The translations under genes were made by a program, and so were the position numbers. Shown here piece by piece: positions 60,008-64,000 of a stretch of DNA of 64,000 nt (its first letter is position 1; every line of letters starts with the position of its first letter). The stretch covers positions 12,509,472 through 12,573,471 of the forward strand of contig NC_086375.1 of NCBI RefSeq assembly GCF_036588685.1, written 5' to 3'. Below the pieces are notes generated by a model, which saw only the letters and a list, made by a program, of their open reading frames with translations, was not told the DNA's origin and ran no database searches. Origin of the DNA: Mytilus trossulus. Lineage: Eukaryota > Mollusca > Bivalvia > Mytilida > Mytilidae.

Positions 60008-60140
60008 CAAATAGTTATCAAAGGTACCAGGATTATAATTTAGTACGCCAGACGCGCGTTTCGTCTACACAAGACTCATCAGTGACGCTCATATCAAAAT
60101 ATTTATAAAGCCAAACAAGTACAAAGTTGAAGAGCATTGA
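60008..60140 (+). repeat. Mussel-type repeat (GTACCAGGATTATAATTT family), best copy
   Basis: 'aaaggtaccaggattataat', 'acgccagacgcgcgtttcgt', 'ctcatcagtgacgctcata' and 'acaaagttgaagagcattga'. The most complete copy in the window. Confidence 0.8.
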
Positions 60141-60213
60141 GGATCCAAGGAATAAACAACAACTCAGAAAACCAAAAGACATTCACATCAACAGTTACAA
60201 AGAAGGAAGGTTA

Positions 60214-60720
60214 TTATGACTGATAAAGAATAGCAGATATGATTTCTGACACACTTTTGTCATAATGGCCAAATAGCTCATAATCGCGACCGTAAAATAT
60301 CTTGAGTGATAACCTTAATTTGAATGATTCATAACCCTGTCTTAGCAACTTTTGAGAAAGAAGTATTCCTCGTTCAACAAAATCAACGTACTTTGAGCTA
60401 GCTCTAGAGTAACGTATCAATTGAGACACATCTACTCCATATGCTGGTGCCGCTGGGATGTTGCTACACAGAAATGGAGAGTTGAATATAGGAAAATTAA
60501 AATCATCACGTTAGTCATAAATGGTATCCAACCTACCATCAGTAGTCACTTCGAGAAAAAAGGTCTAAATATGAAGCAGATTTATCTTTAATTTCAGGTG
60601 CATTTGGATATATTAAATGTAAGTGATCACTGAATCTTTAATCATTAAGAGACAGTACATCATCAATATACCAAAAGGTGGAATTAAAAGACTGGGCTAC
60701 TTTCTTTTCTCCTAAGTATT
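60214..60720 (-). pseudogene. Naiad-type reverse transcriptase fragment A
   Basis: The minus strand shows FWYIDDV at about 60658-60680, then DGRL, DDFNFPIF and IPAAPAYGV in fragments, then an open 71-codon stretch (60214-60429) SQLIRYSRASSKYVDFVERG and KIFYGRDYELFGHY. The order is the same as fragment B. Stops and shifts break the N-terminal half. Confidence 0.8.
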
Positions 60721-61085
60721 ATGTAGCAAATGATATAATTCTAAACATGGTTAATTTTATTAAAGTCCGTCGTTTCATCCCCGACTGAGTGTTAGGTGTG
60801 CATGATATTTTAAAATATTATAACATGTCCTTCAAAAGTTTATTACTTACTACTTCTTTCCTTTAATTGAATAATTCAAAACATAATGCATCTGATAATA
60901 ATAAGGATTTCACCGCAGACGATCTTTAAGGGCTGTCAAATCGATCTTCATCGATATGACTCAAATTCTCACTTTAATTGATGACATACTAATAATCATA
61001 TTCAAAATATCAAAAGTCTAAAATTGAGCAATTTACATTGCAATGGCTCAATAATATATATCAGCATTTCCAGTGTTATTTATTC
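60721..61085. other. Spacer between two divergent retroelement fragments
   Basis: No motif recognised; AT-rich. Confidence 0.4.
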
Positions 61086-61087
61086 TA

Positions 61088-61838
61088 GACACCATCTAGT
61101 TTGTACTTTGTAAAGGATCACTCTGATTCATACAAAAAAATTCTCTGAAACTGACATAATCAAGATGCTTGATTTTTTTATTGACAACATATTTGTAACG
61201 TTCGGAGGACGTATTTTTTCAACAGACTATCGGCATTCCAATGGGAACGAATTGTGCCCTTCTTCTTGCCGACTTGTTTCTTTATTATAATGAGGCTGAT
61301 TTCATACGTGAACTTCTTTGGAAGAAAGATCAGAAGTTAGCAATATCCTTTAACTCTACTTTCCGCTATATAGATGATGTTTTTTCACTAAATAATTCAA
61401 AATTTGGTGCCTCGGTTGATCGCATGTATTCTATTAAACTAGAGATAAAGGATACAACAGATACAGTTAATGCGACCTCATATCTTGACTTCCATCTAGA
61501 ACTTGACAATGAGGGTCGATTGAAAACAAAACTTTACGACAAAAGAAATGATTTCAGCTTTCCAATTGTGAACTTTCCATTTCAAAGGAGCCACATTCCA
61601 GCAGCACCTGCATACGGTGTATATATCTCCCAATTGAAACGATATTCCCGTGCTTGCATTTCATATCATGATTTTCTTGATAGAGGGTTGTTGTTCACAA
61701 GGAAGCTGTTTAATCAAGAGTTCCAAAAGGTGAAGTTGAAATCATCCCTTCGTAAATTTACGGACGCCATCACGAGTTGGTTGACCGTTATGGAATAACC
61801 GTTTCACAAACTATATCGGATATGTTCCTTACGTCGTA
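61088..61838 (+). pseudogene. Naiad-type reverse transcriptase fragment B
   Basis: The largest open stretch is 61241-61798 (185 codons). It has MGTNCALLLADLFLYYNEAD, then FRYIDDVFSLNN, with the YxDD-type catalytic motif, then TSYLDFHLELDNEGRLKTKL, NFPFQRSHIPAAPAYGVYIS and KRYSRACISYHDFLDRG. Upstream, 61100-61240 is coding in other frames (YFVKDHSDS, FSETDIIKMLDFFIDNIF, IFQQTIGIP). Frames change at an A7 run (61133-61139), a T6 run (about 61212-61217) and a T3 run near 61757; the downstream frame then ends at TAA near 61838. The family is a Penelope-like element of the type with an N-terminal nuclease. 5' part absent. Confidence 0.85.
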
Positions 61839-62150
61839 ACTGCTATCCCCCCGCCCCCATCATGAATGAGACCTATCGAATTAGACTATTTACCGGATTT
61901 GTTATCTCATTAGCAACACGACGGGTGCCACATGTTGAGCATGATTGGCTTATCTTTCCGGAGCACCTGAGATCACCCCTATTTTTTGGTGGATTTTGTG
62001 CTTTTTATTATTAAGTTTTCTATGTTGTGTCATGTGTACTATTGTTTGTCTGTTTGTCCTTTTCATTTTTAGCCATGGCGTTGTCAGTTTATTTTCGATT
62101 TATGATTTGACTGTCCCTCTGGTATCTTTCGTCCCTCTTTTCTAATTAAT
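61839..62150 (+). repeat. 3' tail of the Naiad-type element
   Basis: 'cattagcaacacgacgggtg', 'ggagcacctgagatcacccc', 'ttgtgtcatgtgtactattg' and 'agccatggcgttgtcagttt'. A copy of this tail occurs inverted at 56266-56430. Confidence 0.75.
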
Positions 62151-62785
62151 CATCCAGTTGACCTCCGAAGAATGCCAAACGTGATATTACCCCATATAAA
62201 CTTACAAATAGATATAAATAAATAGCGAACTCGTGGCATTTGGTTTTTCTATGCGTTTGATTTCATATCATAGATTAGTACAATTATACATTTTGTTTCA
62301 GATTTATCGTTTAAACTGGAAATATCAATATAAGACGGTTGAATAAAATACTATTTTGTTACCAATTTCGTTTTTAAAATATATCAATCTTTTTCACCAA
62401 ATTTTGTTATCAAAGTTATCAATTGCACGTGAATTCGATAGTCATTAGCATAAAATTACCTGTTATTATATGATATCTGGGCTTAGGCCGATACCATCAC
62501 AGAACCTTTGTTAGGTGTTATTCAATAAATTAATATTTTGATATATACTTGATATCATTTTATATAAGAATAGAATAGTATATTTGTTTTTTGGTGCAGT
62601 TAATACAAGGTATTTGTATACCTTTTAAACCTTAACATACATTGTGTTCGAGTTTTGTCTCAGAGTTGAAGGCTGTAAGGTGACTTGAGAGGTAAGCTGT
62701 TTTTATAAAATTATTTTCGTTGATTTTTTTTTATCGTTTTCTGATTGGCAATAATATCTCATTTTCAAATATTTTTATATTATCA
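62151..62785. other. No recognisable gene
   Basis: AT-rich intergenic sequence; nothing supported. Confidence 0.4.
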
Positions 62786-62924
62786 GATTATTACATGGTA
62801 TTTTTCATATCGCATGTATTATCAGCCCTAGGTTCAATATCAGCACAAGAGCCGCATGGCTCGAGGGCTGATATTGACCGAGGGCTGATAATACATGCGA
62901 TATGAAAAATGACATGTTATGATC
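62786..62924. repeat. Long near-perfect hairpin (foldback)
   Basis: The left arm 'tttttcatatcgcatgtatt' then 'atcagccct' and 'caatatcagc' pairs with 'gctgatattg', 'agggctgat' and 'aatacatgcgatatgaaaaa'. An inner GAGCC/GGCTC stem closes the loop. Only a few mismatches occur over about 60 bp per arm. Partial related text follows to about 63400 ('ttttcatatcagcccg'), so it may be one end of a larger element. Confidence 0.88.
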
Positions 62925-64000
62925 TTTTTTTCATATGCTTAAACGATGGAGAAAAATCACAGATTCATATATTGATCCTTTTACGTGGTTCCCAAATAGA
63001 AGTTCAAAGTGAAAAGTTCACGGACGTCGGACCCCAAATCTAGTACATTCGATATGAAATCTTTCTATCATACGCCTCAACAGAGAGGAAAAAACATTAA
63101 AATGACGAAACGACAAAAAAATAATTCAAAAATATACATAATGAACAGTGTTTAGAAAAGTCAACTTTTTTGTAAAGTAACTTTCTAAATTATGTTTGAA
63201 ACTTTAAAAAAAATTATTTACAAAACATACTTTCCAGTAAATAATTGTTTTGTACACTACTTTGTAATGTTTATCAGTGAAAACGTAGCATTGAGGTGTA
63301 TTTTCCGGAATTTGCCGCGTTTCACCGGAATGCCATGCAATAACGTTACGAAAAGGCATGTGATAACACTCGAAGCATGTGATAAACTTTTCATATCAGC
63401 CCGCTAAGCACCAATTCGAAAAATATGGAATTTACGTTAATTCAATGCTAAAATCATACAGTTAAAAGCATATGTTATTTAGTCTAAGTATATGATAAAT
63501 GCATTTATTGAAATTTAAGGGACGAGTATACTGTCAAATGCTTCTTAGCAGTATGAAACGTAATGCAGTTTTATGAATTCAATTTCATTTGATAGTTTAT
63601 GTTCTTCACTGTTCTTCTTGACAATTTTAGAGGTAGATATATGCTACTGTAAACAAATGTCGACCTGTTAAAAGCTGAACTGATGACATATGAGATGATA
63701 ATAGAACACCCCAAATTTCGTAACTGGCTAGTGCAGGTATACGGACTGTAAGATAACAGATGATAATTTTATCAGTTTTTTTAATGTGAATCTATTTATA
63801 AACGCTACATAAATGCAGGTCGATCAGAATAATTCACAGTATTACTATATTCAATATTGGATTTTATCTATAATCTGTTTGGTGTACGGACCATTTATTT
63901 AAAGTTATCTTTAGTGATTTGATAGTGATACCATGTCAGAATTCCTATACAAAGCAGTGACGTAAGAGTATAATAAAATAGGGAGTAAACTTGCGAACGT
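62925..64000. other. No recognisable gene to the window end
   Basis: AT-rich. 63340-63400 ('catgtgataa', 'ttttcatatcagcccg') looks like the other part of the hairpin family. Nothing coding. Confidence 0.4.

Noticed and set aside
61945..62145. 66-codon hydrophobic ORF
   Set aside because: It lies in the repeated 3' tail of the retroelement; hydrophobicity comes from T-rich DNA.

Overview
The window is eukaryotic, AT-rich and dominated by repeats. It looks like a marine bivalve, most likely a mussel of the Mytilus type. This rests on a spliced ribosomal protein gene, a kinesin light chain exon, CCCTAA telomere-type repeats, BEL/Pao and Naiad-type (Penelope-like) retroelements, and many short interspersed repeats that I recognise from mussel genomes from memory, not from a search. 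There are no operons, CRISPR arrays or bacterial features. A 100-N assembly gap lies at 42680-42779.

Layout. 1-760: a CCCTAA/CCCTGA tract and subtelomere-like motifs. 890-1830: a decayed LINE 3' part with an RNase H domain. 2565-2850: a tRNA-derived SINE-like unit. 3982-10053: a nearly complete BEL/Pao LTR retrotransposon on the minus strand, with 152-bp LTRs, a 5-bp target duplication (ATAGA) and a gag-pol frame broken by nonsense codons and a frameshift. 10380-17200: repeat-on-repeat, including a 2.09-kb terminal-inverted-repeat element (12135-14224) inserted into an older repeat. 18261-26756: the gene for ribosomal protein eL29 (RPL29) on the minus strand, with three tiny coding exons and repeat-filled introns. 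27172-27288: a foldback MITE inside another repeat. 28375-37617: 21 tandem copies of an exactly 441-bp unit, each carrying a tRNA-like RNA polymerase III promoter, almost all identical. 40111-40905: a mosaic repeat with internal 167-bp units. 42780-45860: a broken Naiad-type element on the minus strand. 49554-49662: one kinesin light chain exon on the plus strand. 51613-52888: a deleted BEL/Pao fragment on the plus strand. 60214-62150: two divergent Naiad-type reverse transcriptase pseudogenes. 62786-62924: a long hairpin.

How it fits together. Only RPL29 and the kinesin light chain exon look like host coding sequence; a divergent first exon near 26.9 kb is possible but weak. Almost everything else is mobile DNA at different ages, with several clear nested insertions that give relative order. 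The most unusual object is the 9.2-kb satellite built from a SINE-like unit: an array of 21 evenly spaced Pol III promoters, homogenised across about 8.3 kb with a sharp border to three diverged copies at its right edge.
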